Source: Algoriphagus chordae (GTDB lineage: Bacteria > Bacteroidota > Bacteroidia > Cytophagales > Cyclobacteriaceae). From it: a DNA stretch of 64,000 nt. The notes under the pieces were generated by a model. It saw only the letters and a list, made by a program, of their open reading frames with translations, ran no database searches and had not been told where the DNA came from. Shown piece by piece: positions 19,311 through 27,638 of the stretch. The translations under genes were made by a program, and so were the position numbers. The stretch covers positions 62,001-126,000 of the forward strand of contig NZ_QKZT01000013.1 in assembly GCF_003254055.1 (NCBI RefSeq), in the 5' to 3' direction. The first letter of the stretch is position 1, and each line of letters starts with the position of its first letter.

Positions 19311-21035
19311 TTAAGATTCCTGAAGTTTATGAGAGAATTTCAGGATGATAAATTCTGCCGGTCTCACTGCCGCCATACCGATTTCTACTATTAGGCGACC
19401 TTCCAGTATATCCAGAGGTGTCATGGTCTTGCCTAAGCCAATTCTCACAAAAAATGCTTCTTCCGCTTTGGATCCTGCCAGAGCACCATCCCTCCATAGA
19501 TTACTGAGGAAGTTTTCTATCATGGTTTTCACGCGAAGCCAGGTATTGGCATCATTTGGCTCAAAGACGACGAATTCAGTAGCTTTTTTGACAGATTCTT
19601 CGACAAAAATGTAAAGTCTACGAACTGGGATATACCGCCATTCATTGTCATTTCCGGCGAGTGTTCTAGCTCCCCAGACCAGATTTCCTTTTCCTTGGAA
19701 AAAACGAATAGCATTGATTGATTTGCCAGAAGTAGGATCTACGTTGAGCAAGCCCTGATCTTCTGCGCTCACAGCCACTACAGGCTTGATTACTCCGCGT
19801 ACATCTACATTTGCCGGAGCTTTCCATACGCCTCGCTGACGATCTACTCTTGCGCAGATTCCTGCCATAGATGCAGCTGGGTAGAGCTCCATTTTTTTGG
19901 ATTGTAGCTGTGCAACTATAGTGTTGTAAAGGGTTTTGTCTGGGGCCTGCCATGAGAAAGTGCCTGATCCGGAAATTACCGCACCTCCATTTCCATTGTC
20001 AGTATAGCTTAATGGAATTTGTCCTCCAGCTTCACCTGGAATTCTTGAGGTTAAGGTGATAAGGTTACCAGCTCGCAGTACCGAGAAATCAGGATCAGCG
20101 TTTATAACAGCTTCTAGCGCGCCTGCTGTAGTTATATCAGATGTAGATTTATCAAATTCTGCTCCCTCTGTATAAGTCCCTGATCCTATTGTGAATACAT
20201 CTCCATCTATGTTGTCATAGTCGTTTACCCTTATTGTAGCACTGGCAAAGGCATCACCTGCCCCTATGGACAAAAGAGAGTTTCCATGAAATGGCCCTGA
20301 TCCAGCTCCACCACGATTATCCGTGATTATCAAGGAGGCCTCTGAATAGTACTTGTAAAGAGATGTTTTCAGAGATGGATAGTAGGCTGCTGCATATTTC
20401 AAATCACTACTTCCTACTTCTTCGCGAAAAGAATCACCATCATCTTTCACACTTTGGTTACCATAATGCAATGCATCCATCAGCGCAAAGCGATCTTGCA
20501 GCTTTGAGCATTGTGCTATCAATGTGTCATGAATAGTTTTTCGATCAGTAGGGCTTAGAATTACAGCCTCTGGCACTACCAAAAGTGTTGGTTCGTCTTC
20601 TTCCTCTAATGCGTTAATTCCTGCTATCAGCTCTCCTGGATCAATTGATGCTGGAGCTGGATTTGGCCCAGCTACGAAATTCCCAACGGGAACTATATAA
20701 CAAGGTCCTCCGCCATTATTGAAATACATATAGACTTGGTAAGTCATTCGGTAAGGCGAAAAATTGGTAGGGTCCGTGATTTCTACTACGGTTGATCCAT
20801 CTACCTCCGTTAAGGTTACGCCATAGTCTTCTGGATAAGATTCTCCAAAAATCTCCTTGTATTCTAGGTAGGAGCTGACTCGTACGGGCTTATTGACGGG
20901 TAAAGTCTCTGCATTTTTTTCGCGTTTTGCGGTATAGCCTACGAATGCCGGGATCGCTGTGGCGACTGGCGCAATGGAGGCGGGAAGGGTTGATATTTCC
21001 TGAACATAAACCCCAGGGGTTTTAAAGTCTGCCAT
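19311..21035 (-). CDS. tail sheath protein, long paralogue with inserted domain
   Basis: 574 aa. The same sheath N-terminal arm (TPGVYVQEISTLPASIAPVA) and C-terminal core as the neighbouring sheath, but an additional region of roughly 90 residues sits at about residues 250-350 (rich in Gly/Asp/Thr, with SIGAGDAFASATIRVNDYDN and GDVFTIGSGTYTEGAEFDKS), absent from the short paralogue. It is probably a surface decoration domain on the outside of the sheath. Whether the two form alternate layers or one is limited to baseplate-proximal rings cannot be read from sequence. Start ATG at 21035, 14 bases after the upstream gene. Confidence 0.95.
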   Translation of the reverse strand: MADFKTPGVYVQEISTLPASIAPVATAIPAFVGYTAKREKNAETLPVNKPVRVSSYLEYKEIFGESYPEDYGVTLTEVDGSTVVEITDPTNFSPYRMTYQVYMYFNNGGGPCYIVPVGNFVAGPNPAPASIDPGELIAGINALEEEDEPTLLVVPEAVILSPTDRKTIHDTLIAQCSKLQDRFALMDALHYGNQSVKDDGDSFREEVGSSDLKYAAAYYPSLKTSLYKYYSEASLIITDNRGGAGSGPFHGNSLLSIGAGDAFASATIRVNDYDNIDGDVFTIGSGTYTEGAEFDKSTSDITTAGALEAVINADPDFSVLRAGNLITLTSRIPGEAGGQIPLSYTDNGNGGAVISGSGTFSWQAPDKTLYNTIVAQLQSKKMELYPAASMAGICARVDRQRGVWKAPANVDVRGVIKPVVAVSAEDQGLLNVDPTSGKSINAIRFFQGKGNLVWGARTLAGNDNEWRYIPVRRLYIFVEESVKKATEFVVFEPNDANTWLRVKTMIENFLSNLWRDGALAGSKAEEAFFVRIGLGKTMTPLDILEGRLIVEIGMAAVRPAEFIILKFSHKLQES

Positions 21036-21049
21036 ATTCGGATTGTTTG

Positions 21050-22177
21050 CTAGATGAATACATATATTTCTGAGTTAACCTCTCCGCCACTTTGCTTGGT
21101 TGGGGCAGATCGGGAAGGATTAGGAAGGTTGGGAATCAACACCTGATTTTCAGGTGTTTTGCGAAGCTGAAAGTTGAGCTTTGGGACTTCGAAATAAGGA
21201 ATCTTGACCTGGGACTGGAAAATCACCGTTTCCAGATTGTTTATTTTAATATCAGCATTTGGACTGTCACCAATCTGATCAAAAGCATAGCTTCCATAAG
21301 GCACTGTGCCCTCATTTCCCTGATCTTGAATTTGTAGTTGGCTCGATATCAGATCTACCTTGTTATTACCATTGACCACGTAATAGGTCCACAGACTTTC
21401 CTTTCTATTGAAGGAGAGTTGGTAATATTCCTTGTTGCCATAAAGATGATTTGGAGCTGCTTCGTATCGTAGTTCTACAATGCCAAAAGGCTGATCAGTT
21501 TGAGTTTCCCCTAGCCAGTATTTTTTGGACCAGAGATCTTCAGTGTCAGCAGTATTGCGAAGAGTGAAGGTGTAAACTCCTTCCTTTTTCCCATTGAAAT
21601 TAAATATGAATTTAAATTTCCCATGGTCATCTGGATTCACTTCATAGCCATCGGGTAATGGTGTGCCAGCACTATCTTTTCCTGGAGAGACTACTTCTCC
21701 AGGAGCATTACGAACCTTGATCCGAACTGAAGATGGTATAGGATTTAGACTTAATTCCAGCGAGAAAGTTTTTGGCCGTAGTCCATCAAGTAATTGATAG
21801 CTAAGCTCCTCAGGATTCTCACTATCCGTGGAGGCAGCTGCTGGACTGTTTTGGAAAAATGGAACTTTGCCAGCTTGAAACTCCTCAGACCCTGTATCTA
21901 AATCAGTGATTTGAAGAAACGATGCGGCATTTTCTGGTTTGAAAAAGAAGAAAAATGACTGAGGTAAAGCAAGTGGTGTAAGAGGAGTAAGCTCATCTTC
22001 TTCTGCTCGATAAAGTAACACGATTCCACCCGGAGTTTCCCTAAATAGGATTTTGCCATTTTTCATCAAATGAGCAGTTTCCTGAGTGGGCATTAATAGT
22101 ATGTCCTTGGCTAAACCGTCACGGTAGAAATCATGGCGAAGTGCTACTTCGCCTAGGCGTGTGTAGATGATGCTCAT
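21050..22177 (-). CDS. unknown eCIS protein, candidate cap adaptor
   Basis: 375 aa of no family I can name. It starts MSIIYTRLGEVALRHDFYRD and seems to consist of beta-rich domains, with a PGGIVLLYRAEEDELTPL stretch near residue 50 and FKFIFNFNGKKEGVYTFTLR near 190; there is no signal peptide or membrane segment. It overlaps the tail-terminator gene by four bases (ATGA) and precedes the sheaths. AlgoCIS is known to have a cap adaptor between the tail terminator and the rest of the tail; adjacency to the terminator makes this the best candidate here, but that is inference from position. Alternative: a head-distal decoration protein. Confidence 0.6.
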   Translation of the reverse strand: MSIIYTRLGEVALRHDFYRDGLAKDILLMPTQETAHLMKNGKILFRETPGGIVLLYRAEEDELTPLTPLALPQSFFFFFKPENAASFLQITDLDTGSEEFQAGKVPFFQNSPAAASTDSENPEELSYQLLDGLRPKTFSLELSLNPIPSSVRIKVRNAPGEVVSPGKDSAGTPLPDGYEVNPDDHGKFKFIFNFNGKKEGVYTFTLRNTADTEDLWSKKYWLGETQTDQPFGIVELRYEAAPNHLYGNKEYYQLSFNRKESLWTYYVVNGNNKVDLISSQLQIQDQGNEGTVPYGSYAFDQIGDSPNADIKINNLETVIFQSQVKIPYFEVPKLNFQLRKTPENQVLIPNLPNPSRSAPTKQSGGEVNSEIYVFI

Positions 22178-22782
22178 GACTTATGTACTGTATCGAGGTG
22201 AATTTTTTCAATTGGATCCCCACTTTCTTGGATCGCATTTTCCTGGATTTTAAGCGTCTTTACTTTATATAGTACTGAAGGCAGGTATTTGGCACCTACC
22301 ACAGTCCAGAAATTGTAGAGTTGTTCGAAAGAATAGCTATAGAGTTCCACCACAATTTTTGCTAACTCTGGGTCAAATCCCGCTAATCCAGGACTATTTT
22401 CGGTGGTGAATACGTTTTTGGACTGGAAAAAAGATATGGCATAGCCCAATTGCTTGAGTCCTTCTACATAATCGTCAGAAGAGTCGTTTAGATTTTTATT
22501 CTGGAAATTGGCTGTGATCAGCACATAAAGATTCAATCGTATCTCTGGATTGCGTTTTTCTACTTTTCCAACTGGATTGATATAAGTACTTCGTTGTTCC
22601 TTTATGGTACGCTCCTCTTCTATATTGATTAATGACAGTCCTAGACTTTGGTCAGGTATGGCGATACCGGCTTCATTGGTGACACTGGAGAGGTATATTC
22701 GATTCCCCATAGTATCCCCTACCTTCAATTTGATAAAGGCATTCAATTCAGCTGTTAAAAATTCCAAGGCGGAATGGATCAT
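22174..22782 (-). CDS. tail terminator/cap protein, DUF4255 (Afp16/Pvc16-like)
   Basis: 202 aa from the ATG at 22782. The frame is open to 22851, but the upstream ATG adds a Phe/Leu-rich stretch that does not fit, while MIHSALEFLTAELNAFIKLK is the standard Pvc16 N-terminus. Later segments IALSLINIEEERTIKEQ-like (here LGLSLINIEEERTIKEQRST) and LNLYVLITANFQ are typical of DUF4255. In Afp/PVC this protein forms a hexameric cap that stops tube and sheath growth. It is the first gene of the eCIS run; about 240 bases separate it from the next gene upstream, so the main promoter should lie in 22783-23024, though I see no clear TAnnTTTG there. Confidence 0.88.
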   Translation of the reverse strand: MIHSALEFLTAELNAFIKLKVGDTMGNRIYLSSVTNEAGIAIPDQSLGLSLINIEEERTIKEQRSTYINPVGKVEKRNPEIRLNLYVLITANFQNKNLNDSSDDYVEGLKQLGYAISFFQSKNVFTTENSPGLAGFDPELAKIVVELYSYSFEQLYNFWTVVGAKYLPSVLYKVKTLKIQENAIQESGDPIEKIHLDTVHKS

Positions 22783-23024
22783 ATCGCTAGTAAAAAAGAT
22801 TAAAAATAAACGGTTAAAAACCTGACTCAAGGTATCTAACTTGGTTAGCAAATGACAGGAAATAATATTGGTCTTTTATGCGATAATTAAGAATTAAAAA
22901 ATTACAATTGGCTGAAAATCATTAGAATAATCAAATAATGTATGCTACAGTTGACATAGCCCTTTCTCAGAAAGTAAGAATGTAGGCATCAAAGTGGAGC
23001 TTAGGTAGATTGACTCTTGAGTCT

Positions 23025-24404
23025 TTAAGAGTTTTGTCTTTTGAGTAAAGAAAGGATCCAACTATCATAGCGGATCAACTCGAAAGAATGGGGATGCCAG
23101 GCCAAATCACCCTTTTCATTTTGTAATTTAATAAAGAGAGGGTCGAGAGTCAGATCAATGCATTCTGGTTTGTGCATAGATTTCTGAAGCTTTGAGAAAA
23201 GCTGAAAAGCATAATCAATTCTTGTATTTATTTTGCCCTTTTTCCTAGAGACCAATTTTCTGAAGTTCTCAATTTTGTATTCCAGCCAGTCCTGATCATT
23301 TTGATCAAAAAGTATCATCAGTTCCAGCATTTTTGAGCCTAGGTAATAGTCTAGTTTATTTTTGAGATCTTTCTGACAGCTGTGGATTTGCTTCAACGCA
23401 GCCTTGAAACTCTGCTGCTTGAAGTCAACGTAGGCCATTAAATAGGCGCAGGAGGGACATTGCTGAGAACCCAGATTCATCAATTTTCTCTTAAGAATTA
23501 GCTGAGCATCGTCCAGTTTATTCTGATGGAATAAGGAATGCCAGTGAATCAGTGAGTGTTTGAGTGCATTCTCTGGCGAAAAATCAGAGGTGTTTTGAGA
23601 CTCATTACACACGGCTAGTACTTTGGGGAATTTCCGTTGAGCAAGGAGAATAGACATTTTTGCAATGAGTAATTCATCCTTTGTCTTGGATTCTGTATTC
23701 TGATCCCATTCTGATTCGGCTTGTGTTACTTGAGCCATAGCAGTTTTGTACTTTCCATCTCGAATAGATTTATTAATTAGATCCAGCTTGGACCAGGAAT
23801 TCCGACTAAAGCTGAGTTGGCGAATCATAGTCTTGAGGTGATGGTTTTTAGCCTGTGGCGGATCGTCTTCCTTTACTTGATTTTTGGTAATCAACAAGCG
23901 CAAATGGCTTCGAATGGCAATCTCAAGTTCTGGCAAGTCATTATTGCTGAGAACTTCATAAAGCCCAAATCTCTTTGCCGTACTATAGATAGTCAAGACT
24001 AAGTCATGAAAACCATGCTTAATTGCCATTTTCAGTCCGCGCTCTAACAACTTGGAACCTTCCGCTCGAATTCCTCTGGCGAGGATGTGCTGGCTTTTGA
24101 GCAGCAATTCAGAACATTCGATATGTAGCTGAGTCTCCTTCTTTAAACAGTTCGGCTTTAGGAGCATAAAAAGCTCTTCAAATTCATCCTTAACTCTTTT
24201 CTTCAACTGGAAGTAGGCAGCGGTTTCTGGCTTTTTGTAGATTTTTTGGGCGTATTCAGAATCGGAAAGTTCAGGTTGGTTCACGAAGAGTTTCATGAGC
24301 ATCAACTTTTTGGTGCCGGCCGAGTTTTTAACTTTCGCATATTCCAGCAACTGCATTTTTTCGGGCAAAGAACATGTATCCAGCATTTGACTTATCGATT
24401 CCAT
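23025..24404 (-). CDS. helical-repeat protein of unknown function upstream of the eCIS operon
   Basis: 459 aa, nearly all helical and rich in Lys, Leu and Gln, without signal peptide or membrane segment. The region around residues 25-95 (MLMKLFVNQPELSDSEYAQK, AAYFQLKKRVKDEFEELFML) resembles the N-terminal part of Bacteroidota TPR-like cytoplasmic proteins, followed by TPR/HAT-like helical pairs. Four cysteines late in the protein (for example QQCPSCAYLMAYVD) are isolated. Same orientation as the eCIS genes and about 240 bases upstream, so it might be an eCIS regulator or assembly factor, but no DNA-binding domain is evident. Function unknown. Confidence 0.6.
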   Translation of the reverse strand: MESISQMLDTCSLPEKMQLLEYAKVKNSAGTKKLMLMKLFVNQPELSDSEYAQKIYKKPETAAYFQLKKRVKDEFEELFMLLKPNCLKKETQLHIECSELLLKSQHILARGIRAEGSKLLERGLKMAIKHGFHDLVLTIYSTAKRFGLYEVLSNNDLPELEIAIRSHLRLLITKNQVKEDDPPQAKNHHLKTMIRQLSFSRNSWSKLDLINKSIRDGKYKTAMAQVTQAESEWDQNTESKTKDELLIAKMSILLAQRKFPKVLAVCNESQNTSDFSPENALKHSLIHWHSLFHQNKLDDAQLILKRKLMNLGSQQCPSCAYLMAYVDFKQQSFKAALKQIHSCQKDLKNKLDYYLGSKMLELMILFDQNDQDWLEYKIENFRKLVSRKKGKINTRIDYAFQLFSKLQKSMHKPECIDLTLDPLFIKLQNEKGDLAWHPHSFELIRYDSWILSLLKRQNS

Positions 24405-24527
24405 GAAACAGTTGAATTAGGGTAAGCAAACACAAAGTGGTTTCTTAAAATAGTATTTATTTACCTGATAATCAAATGATTAAAATGTAAGTTTAACTAT
24501 TAATTCTTTTGGGAAATGCTGCCTTTA

Positions 24528-25910
24528 TTACTTTTTCAAAGAATAAACGCCAGTCGAGGTTTTACGATATTGTTCTTCCAAGGCTGGAAATTGCTTGAGT
24601 AATTTCTCAAAGTCTCCATTTGGATCGAGCACAGTACTTGGTTTTTGCTTTTGAAGCATCTGAAAAAGTCTTGCCTTTTCTCTTAAGCCACGATCCTGCT
24701 CCAGATAGAGCTTGCTTAGGCGATAATTTAGGAATGGACCGCCTAGACTAGCATTCAGGTAAGGAGACAAATCGTCCCCCAACACCATGATATCTTCTGA
24801 ATATTCTGCTTCTGTTTTAGCAACAAAATAGTCAGACTCCGCTATTTTTTGTTGCCAAAACCAAAAACTAACCGCCGGAAGACCTAAAACCAAAAGGTAA
24901 AATGCAGTCTTGGCAACAACCTCTTTTTTGGTGTTCAAGAAAAACTGAGTGATCAGATAGGTAAGCCCAGGTATGAGAATTACCAATTGATAGGCAGCCT
25001 GTTTTTTGATGATGAATAGTTGTGCTGCAGAAAAAAGTAGCCAAATGACGATAAGTTGTCGCTGCTTTTGCTGGTTTATCGTAGAACCTCTAAGTACAGT
25101 GGCCATGAAATAACCCGCCACAGCAAGTAAGAGTGGGAATAGTCCAATTATTAACCAATTCACCAGCGACTGGTATTCATATTTTTGGGTTAAGAAGGTG
25201 AGTGGCCAAATTTGTATAGCTTCTTCTAGTCCGTCGTTCCAGAAATAGAAAACAGATATCAATAATAGCGGGAGGAAATATCCTACTAGAGAGAGCATCA
25301 GCTGTCGAAAGGAAAAGCTAGAGATGGCGATCCCAGTGAAAATCATATAGGGTAAAAAGAGGATGTAATTTGGATTAAAACCCGTCGCAAGACCAGCATA
25401 AATCCCTATTAGTAAGGTGGACTCACTGGTGTCTTTCTGAAGTACCGTCTGAGAGAAAAGCTGACCTAGGGCTAATATCAGGAAGGTAGATCCTAATAAT
25501 GCTGGGCTCAAACTGAGTAGGTCAAAGGAAAAATGAAATAGAGCTGCCATGATAATGGCTGGCAAATAAGTGTTGATGTCAAAAGCTTTGAACTTGATCA
25601 ACATGGAATTCCAATAAAGTATCTGAAAGGATATAAGAATCCTACCCACTACCTCGTAGGCAAATAGACTACGACCAAATAGAAAATCCATGAAGGTAAA
25701 GAAGCCTGCTGATAGCGGGCCGTTGTCATCGATGATATCTTGATACAAATAGAATCCTTGGCCCAAGCGCTCTCCCAATAGCATCCACATCAATTGTGGA
25801 TTGGTAATTGGGAAAGGATTAAGTACCAAATAGACGATTGTCAGCAGGAGGACGTATATTCCTATGCCGATAAGCCTGAAGGGGTCATTTAATTTAAAAA
25901 AACTGAACAA
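24528..25910 (-). CDS. polytopic membrane protein, DUF6427 family
   Basis: 460 aa with roughly ten to twelve hydrophobic segments (for example LIGIGIYVLLLTIVYLVL at residues 12-30, and LIIGLFPLLLAVAGYFMATV near 255). Begins MFSFFKLNDPFRLIGIG, a Bacteroidota-specific start I associate with DUF6427. The loop EIVDDNGPLSAG-type segment (here DIIDDNGPLSAGFFTFMDFL, residues 59-78) resembles the first periplasmic loop of GT-C glycosyltransferases, so it may be a lipid-linked sugar transferase or a related enzyme; that is inference. Divergent from rbfA, with which it shares an 85-base promoter region. Confidence 0.65.
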   Translation of the reverse strand: MFSFFKLNDPFRLIGIGIYVLLLTIVYLVLNPFPITNPQLMWMLLGERLGQGFYLYQDIIDDNGPLSAGFFTFMDFLFGRSLFAYEVVGRILISFQILYWNSMLIKFKAFDINTYLPAIIMAALFHFSFDLLSLSPALLGSTFLILALGQLFSQTVLQKDTSESTLLIGIYAGLATGFNPNYILFLPYMIFTGIAISSFSFRQLMLSLVGYFLPLLLISVFYFWNDGLEEAIQIWPLTFLTQKYEYQSLVNWLIIGLFPLLLAVAGYFMATVLRGSTINQQKQRQLIVIWLLFSAAQLFIIKKQAAYQLVILIPGLTYLITQFFLNTKKEVVAKTAFYLLVLGLPAVSFWFWQQKIAESDYFVAKTEAEYSEDIMVLGDDLSPYLNASLGGPFLNYRLSKLYLEQDRGLREKARLFQMLQKQKPSTVLDPNGDFEKLLKQFPALEEQYRKTSTGVYSLKK

Positions 25911-25970
25911 GGTATATTGGAGAAGAGTGTTTGGTTTTGCCCGAAATTAAAGCTTGCCAAACTATTTCGC

Positions 25971-25978
25971 TAAATTTG
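25971..25978 (+). promoter_or_regulatory. candidate -7 promoter element (TAAATTTG) for rbfA
   Basis: An exact TAnnTTTG match, the Bacteroidota sigma-ABfA type -7 box, ending 17 bases before the rbfA ATG at 25996. No convincing TTG/TTTG -33 partner at standard spacing, so the match could be chance in AT-rich DNA. Confidence 0.35.
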
Positions 25979-25995
25979 TACCACAAATACTTCAT

Positions 25996-26382
25996 ATGGA
26001 AAGTAAAAGACAACAAAAATATTCGAAGCTGATCCAAAAAGAGCTTGGAGACATATTTCAAAAGGAATCAAAACACCTCGTCGGTCGCGCTATGGTGACG
26101 ATCACTCGCGTTTTGATGAGTCCAGATTTGGGTTTGGCAAAAGTTTACCTAAGCTTTTTATTAGCTGACCCAGAAGCGACTTACAAGCTGATCAATGCAC
26201 ACAAAAAAGAAATCAGGCACCAATTAGCCAAGAGAATTGGCAAGTCCGTGCGTGTCATTCCTGAAATAGCCTTCTTCCCAGATGATTCGGCAGCCTATGC
26301 GCAACATATGGACAAGGTGATTTCTGATCTAGCGATCCCACCAGCTCCAGCTGAGGAAGAAGATCAAGAAGAAGAGGATTAA
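25996..26382 (+). CDS. rbfA: 30S ribosome-binding factor A
   Basis: 128 aa from the ATG at 25996; an in-frame ATG 42 bases upstream at 25954 would add residues not usual for RbfA and would lie before the candidate promoter. MESKRQQKYSKLIQKELGDI is the typical start of Bacteroidota RbfA, and the KH-type core follows (GRAMVTITRVLMSPDLGLAK, SVRVIPEIAFFPDDSAAYAQ). An acidic tail (EEEDQEEED) closes it. RbfA helps 16S rRNA 5'-end maturation in the 30S subunit and cold adaptation. The next gene starts 12 bases later and is probably cotranscribed. Confidence 0.95.
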   Translation: MESKRQQKYSKLIQKELGDIFQKESKHLVGRAMVTITRVLMSPDLGLAKVYLSFLLADPEATYKLINAHKKEIRHQLAKRIGKSVRVIPEIAFFPDDSAAYAQHMDKVISDLAIPPAPAEEEDQEEED

Positions 26383-26393
26383 TCAAACTATCC

Positions 26394-27623
26394 TTGAATC
26401 TTAGCTTTTTCATAGCCTCCAGATATTTCCGCAGCAAAAAGAAGCGGAACTTCATTACCATTTTGTCCAGGATTTCTATGATAGGAGTTGCTGTGGGCAC
26501 GATGGCTCTAGTGATAGTGATGTCTGTATTCAATGGTTTGGAGGATTTGATACGAGGACTATTTGCGAGCTTCGATGCTGAGCTGAAGATTGAAGCTACG
26601 GTAGGTAAAAGCTTTATGACGAATGAAGAGTGGCTGGATAGCATCAAAAACATCGAAGGCATAGCGATTCTCACCGAAGTCATCGAGGACAATGCCCTGC
26701 TGGATTATAATGGCAATCAGATGATAGGCAGGCTCAAAGGTGTCTCTGATAATTTTCTAGATCAGGGACGATTCTCCAGAGGTTATTTCTGGGGAGACAC
26801 CACCTTGGGAACAGCAATTAATCCCGCTGCAATTTTGGGTAGGGGTGTTGGGTTTTTTCTTTCGGTAAATCTCGACAACGTCAATGTTCCGCTGAAAATA
26901 TTTTATCCCAAAGCACCGAAAAGTGCCGCCTCGATCGATCCTTCCCAGTTCTATGAATCAGCCGTGCTGGATCCCGTGGCTTATTTCAGTATCGGGGAGC
27001 GTCAGTTTGATGATGAGTATGTGATTGCACCATTGTTCTTTGTTCGAGACTTGTTGAAATATGGAGATAAAAGAACTTCACTAGAAGTGAAAGTTGCCGA
27101 AGGTCATTCTATTGCCGAGGTTCACAAAAGACTGAAGGCACATCTGGGGGATGATTTTTCGGTGAAAAATGCAGATGAGCAGCACGCAGACTTGATTCGT
27201 ACTGTTCAGATGGAAAAGTTTTTCGTCTTCCTCACCTTGACATTTATTTTGGCGATAGCCTCTTTCAATATTTTCTTTTCGCTGAGCATGCTAGCGATTG
27301 AAAAGAAGAAAGATATAGCGGTGCTCAAGGCTATGGGTGCGCCGGAGAAATTAATCAGAATGATTTTCTTAAAACAAGGAGCTTTGATAGCGTTTAGTGG
27401 TGCAGCGATTGGTTTAATTCTTGGCTATTTGGTGTGCTGGGCACAGCAGACTTTTGGATTAGTTTCGCTTGGGATTTCCTCTGCCGTGGTAGATGCTTAT
27501 CCCGTGAAAATGATTTGGTCTGACTTCATCTGGATCAGTCTGGCTATGATCGTAATTACTTTTTTTGCCTCTTCCCGCCCAGCTTGGATTGCTTCACAAG
27601 TAGATACCGTCAAGGAAATTTAA
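26394..27623 (+). CDS. ABC transporter permease, LolC/LolE-like (FtsX family)
   Basis: 409 aa starting with TTG at 26394 (no ATG fits; MNLSFFIASRYFRSKKKRNF is the usual start in this family). Layout: TM1 at about residues 28-48 (VGTMALVIVMSVFNG), a large periplasmic MacB-like domain, then an FtsX domain with three TM segments (FFVFLTLTFILAIASFNIFF near 282, LIAFSGAAIGLILGYLVCW near 335, FIWISLAMIVITFFASSRPA near 380). Family function is extraction of lipoproteins from the inner membrane towards LolA. Downstream of rbfA, which is a common Bacteroidota pairing. ATPase partner LolD is not in the window. Confidence 0.88.
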   Translation: MNLSFFIASRYFRSKKKRNFITILSRISMIGVAVGTMALVIVMSVFNGLEDLIRGLFASFDAELKIEATVGKSFMTNEEWLDSIKNIEGIAILTEVIEDNALLDYNGNQMIGRLKGVSDNFLDQGRFSRGYFWGDTTLGTAINPAAILGRGVGFFLSVNLDNVNVPLKIFYPKAPKSAASIDPSQFYESAVLDPVAYFSIGERQFDDEYVIAPLFFVRDLLKYGDKRTSLEVKVAEGHSIAEVHKRLKAHLGDDFSVKNADEQHADLIRTVQMEKFFVFLTLTFILAIASFNIFFSLSMLAIEKKKDIAVLKAMGAPEKLIRMIFLKQGALIAFSGAAIGLILGYLVCWAQQTFGLVSLGISSAVVDAYPVKMIWSDFIWISLAMIVITFFASSRPAWIASQVDTVKEI

Positions 27624-27638
27624 TTCCTGCCCTAGGAT

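Noticed and set aside
1..22782. Prophage or R-type tailocin
   Set aside because: No capsid, portal, terminase, integrase, holin or lysis gene is present. The AAA+ ATPase, LysM, DUF4255, DUF5908 and Pvc-type genes mark an eCIS.
1..22782. Canonical T6SS
   Set aside because: No TssJLM membrane complex, TssBC two-protein sheath or ClpV. The sheaths are single-chain Afp-like.
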